A stretch of 64,000 bases of DNA from Gorsachius magnificus (Eukaryota > Chordata > Aves > Pelecaniformes > Ardeidae), in contig CM067086.1 in the NCBI GenBank assembly GCA_034008185.1, forward strand, positions 38,524,507-38,588,506, in the 5' to 3' direction. Below are positions 60,318 through 64,000 of this stretch, one piece after another (the stretch's first letter is position 1; each line of letters opens with the position of its first letter). The position numbers and the translations under genes were made by a program. The notes under the pieces were generated by a model. The model worked only from the letters and a program-made list of their open reading frames with translations, searched no databases and had not been told where the DNA came from.

Positions 60318-63300
60318 TTAGATGAATTCATGATACCTGAAACAATAAACCCAACTGGGGCTATTGCAAATACTCCTGAAGAATTTGCAACTTTTTTTAA
60401 CACATGCTTTTGTGTTTCTATGAAACATTTGAAATCTTTCCAGAGTTTCTTTGGTTTTAAAATCAATCAATATTGCTTTTCCTCCTAATATTGTTCTTGC
60501 TTTCTTTTCTCTTTGTCTACTTTTCTGACTCCATTCTGTTCTTTCTCTTCTCCATTCATGTTTAGCTAGAAGACTATAGACACAAAATAGGTACTTTTGC
60601 ATTTTCTTTGCCAGAAACATTGTGGCATGTATCAAAAGAACCATTTTTGACTCACATTTCTTCATTTACGCAGAGATAAGGTTAAGTAGCTGCAGAGTAA
60701 TTTAATATGCCTGGACTGTTTGAAATCGAGGATTTATTCCAGTGTTTAATTTTATAGCCATAAACACTACTGGTTTTGACAAATTGTTTTTAAGAAGTGA
60801 AAGAATAACAGATGTCTTGCAGCCCTCGCCACCAGCAGCTAATTTGGCTAGCAGAGTCAACACTGTAAAATCCCTTTGTGTCTATAATTATCTCATTCAT
60901 GTGATTACTGGCATGGTCTGGCCAGCCTTACCAAAGTCAATCATAAGAGCTGGGCACAACCTAATGGAAATGCTAATGAAAAGTCAGCCTTTGCTAATGT
61001 AACTCCTGTCAGTCTCCAGAAATAACTTAAGGGTTATTGACTGTAAAAGCTGGGGAACATGGGCAGTCTCTGTGATGCTTGAGTTTGGCTGAACTGAAAA
61101 GTGCTAGCTTTTTTGCAGTCTATACAGCTACTGTTGGTAGGTCTTGATGGTTGTCAGAGGTGTGATTATGTAAATTTATCTAAGTTAGGGTGTAGGAAAC
61201 TATACGGACAGCTGAAATACTAACATCAGACACTGGGGTAAATACTTGTGTTGCTGGATCCACTATCTGCAATGACTAAAATAGTATTGGAATCTGACAG
61301 TCTAATGCCAGCTTAGATTGGTTTATATGAGCTGGGAAGTCATACCTTTGCTGGCAATATAGTCTCCTGTGTATTTTCCAGTCATGGAAAGGTTAGAAAT
61401 GCCTATATGCTTTACCACTCTCCGTAAACATCTGTCTCACACAGGCAATTACATCCACAACTGTATAGTTTCCTTGAAGCAGATAGGAGCTCGTGCTCCA
61501 AAGTTTCATTTGGCAGCTGCTTTTTCAGTCCTAGATTCATGAACATCCCATGATTGAGCTCAGTGCTCAAGATTTTGAGGTAAACTCCTGTATGGCAAAA
61601 CTTCATTGCATGCCAGTCTCACCATTCCTCTAACTTCCCTTTTGATGGTGGTTCACTAATAGTCAGTTGGGTACTGGAGATAGATAGTTATACCAGCTAA
61701 AAGGCTCTCTGTTCCTTGTGTAAAATTCAGCTTTGCACCAGTGCGCAAAGCCCTGATCTAGCGTAGAATGTTAAATGTCCTTTCAGATTCATGCTTCCCC
61801 TGCAATGCGTGGCACTGTTTTCCATTGTGAGCGCAAAGTGCCTTTTGTGTGCAATCTCTTGTTGCATCTGTTGCCATTTCCTCCATTCCATAATTTGAAA
61901 TGGTATGGCCTGCTCAAATTTTTTTCCATGCCTTGTGAATGGCAATGACCATGCTGCTTAGGGCAGGGTTGTGTAACTGCAGCCTTGCCGCAAACCACTT
62001 TCACTTTACCTAAGTGCTTCATGTGAGAAAAGGAGTTTCTTTTTTGTTTGAATGAGTTTTGTTAGTTATCTGGTTTTTCTCTTTCTGTTCAGACAAGTTT
62101 ATTCTATACTGTTCATGTTTTTCTCTTCTGGATTGCTTTTTCTGTTGCTCATTAGTGGCCTTAGCAGTTATGCTCTTCTTTCGTGTGTTTACTGACAAGG
62201 ACTTGAAATGGAAGGGGCTGAGTTGTGAAGGCAAAATATTTCTAGAAAGCTGAAGGTGAAAGTTCCCTCACTATAATTCAGTCTGTGCTATGTCTCTGCT
62301 TTGCTTCCACAGCAGTTGAAATCAAAAGGGACAAAGACAAAGCCTTTACAGAACACTAGAGAAAGTAGAAGGATTTGGGGCTTTCTGGAGAGAAAGAAGC
62401 AGCAGAGTAGCCTTTGTCTGAAATACCTAATGACTTACTTAATTCCTATGCCTTTTCTTTTTGAGAGTTTTCAGGAAAATAAGAGGAACAGACATCCCCA
62501 ATATGACACAACAGATGAAGCCTGTGTACCAAATAACCGTTCAGTCCTTATGCTAATTACGCTGTTTTGCAGTGTTGGTTTTGTCAAGTAACTTTGCAAA
62601 ATAGAAAAAAACATGAAATAAAGCAAAAGTTATTTTATTTATTCATTTTTACAAGTGTTTTGATATGTTTCTCTGGAGATCAGTCCTGGTATCCTAGGAA
62701 TTAATCCTGTGGAAGGGTGTTTGGTAGAACCAGGTGCTAACAAAATTGTTTCAAAAGGGGCATTAAGGAAAATTAGAAGCCTGAGCTGTGGTGAGCTATG
62801 CTTTCAGGCCTGAAACTGGTAACTGTTTTCTACAGCTGGCACTCAGCTGTCCAAACCATCACTGAAATGTGAGTTGGAACATTGTGGAGCAGCACTGGGA
62901 AAGCTGAACTTTACAGCTCCTACACTCTGTTGCTAAGGTCTACAATGCAGTGGTGCACAGTGGCCACCTCCATGTATGACGAGGTAATGAAATTTGCTTT
63001 GGGCAAATTCCCTTAGTATGGTAAGGTGGTCTTTGAGCAACGCTGCAGGCGTTGTTCAGTATGGTGTCACTGTGAACATAATAAAAGCCAGCTAGTATCG
63101 TTATAGACGAAGTGTATAGTTATTCACAGCATCCATTTAATCTCAGTGTATGTAAATACGGTGATACACATAAAAAGCAGCTTTCTCACTGGTACCTGTT
63201 CAATATCAATGTTCATGTGGGGAATAGTGGTACACTATCAATATGCTGCTTTATTCAACATCATTCAGTTTGCCTGGTGCATCACTTACAGACAGGATCT

Positions 63301-64000
63301 CCCTTTCAAAATCTTACAATGTTATCAAAAGGCGAAGTGTAAGAGAGTGATACATCGCTGATGGGGCAAATGAGGTAGAGGAAAGAGATCCTTTACAGGG
63401 CCATACACATGGCTGTTTGTGCGCCATGATAATTCAGAAGCTGCTATTGTCAAGAACAAATAAATAAATATGTATGCACATCTGCCTAGGTGTTTTGGTT
63501 TCAGCATTCTTAAAGTCACATCAATGAAAAATTAACATGAATAAAACCACATTTCTCTCCCTCTACTTTTCATAATTCAAAAATCTCCATATAGGTCACC
63601 TCAGCACTTCCACTTACACTATGCTGTTGTCCAGAAAAAAATTATGAAAACAACATGATGTTAAAACAAGAACAATAATCACTGTTATTCCTGGAGCACT
63701 AAGAATAACAGCGTTTATTGTCCTTGCGCTGACATTGTTTCTCTGTTACTGTTCTGACTTAATGCTTTGTGCTTTTGCTGCTCCCACCCCAGTGAGCTTT
63801 CAGTGCACGTTTTGTTACTAACCCTTTAAGGGCCAGAAGCCCTGATTTGTTGTTGCAAAATCTAATGCAATGTAAAATGAGGTAAAACACAAACCTGTTT
63901 TAGATCCCACTAATAAAGAGGTCTTCAGGGGGGGCCTCACACTGTGCAAACTGTGGACAGATGGAAATTGGATGTCATGAGAGTTACTCCAGGGGAGAGT
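60318..64000. other. AT-rich non-coding stretch, right end, with an enhancer-like patch
   Basis: No supported gene. The 115-codon minus frame at 60,318-60,665 is Lys/Arg/Ser-rich with no recognised motif. The patch at 60.74-61.02 kb has balanced composition and homeodomain- and octamer-like sites; see findings. Several overlapping frames at 61.4-62.6 kb lie in somewhat GC-richer sequence but no family is recognised. TTTA-type AT patches occur near 62.63 and 63.46 kb. Confidence 0.5.

Overview
The window looks like bird DNA. The base composition is AT-rich and there are no bacterial-style gene blocks. It carries a CR1 LINE 3' tail with the 'gattctgtga' ending, a CR1 ORF2 fragment, a long-terminal repeat of a widespread avian ERVL-like type, and a much older CR1-clade LINE relic of the kind common in turtles and crocodilians. 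The species cannot be named from this. The window reads as gene desert or very long intron. No complete protein-coding gene, rRNA, tRNA, CRISPR array or bacterial mobile element was found. Most open frames of 60-130 codons are at the length expected by chance at this AT content.

Layout. Positions 1-35,960 are mostly unique-looking AT-rich sequence with short simple repeats, one CR1 tail (7,879-7,953) and a possible ancient repeat near 24.6 kb. An ERVL-type solo LTR lies at about 35,961-36,758. A CR1 ORF2 scrap lies at 43,066-43,150, followed by an unclassified segment of higher GC. The most element-rich part is 46.9-49.4 kb. It holds an antisense ancient LINE relic of about 1.1 kb, a second solo LTR of about 646 bp with TATA box and poly(A) signal, and a sharply GC-rich, CpG-poor block. 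On the minus strand that block ends in a poly(A) signal plus an A-run and looks like a retroposed transcript end. From 49.4 to 64.0 kb the sequence is AT-rich again, with one stretch (60.74-61.02 kb) that resembles a conserved developmental enhancer.

Splice-flanked open stretches with coding-like base periodicity occur on both strands (for example 4,209-4,393 minus; 21,091-21,252, 25,153-25,359 and 44,352-44,482 plus). They are listed only as weak exon candidates, since about a hundred chance open frames were available to choose from. No protein family was recognised in any of them. The firmest calls are the LINE and LTR relics. The main unknowns are the origin of the GC-rich block and whether any candidate exon is real.
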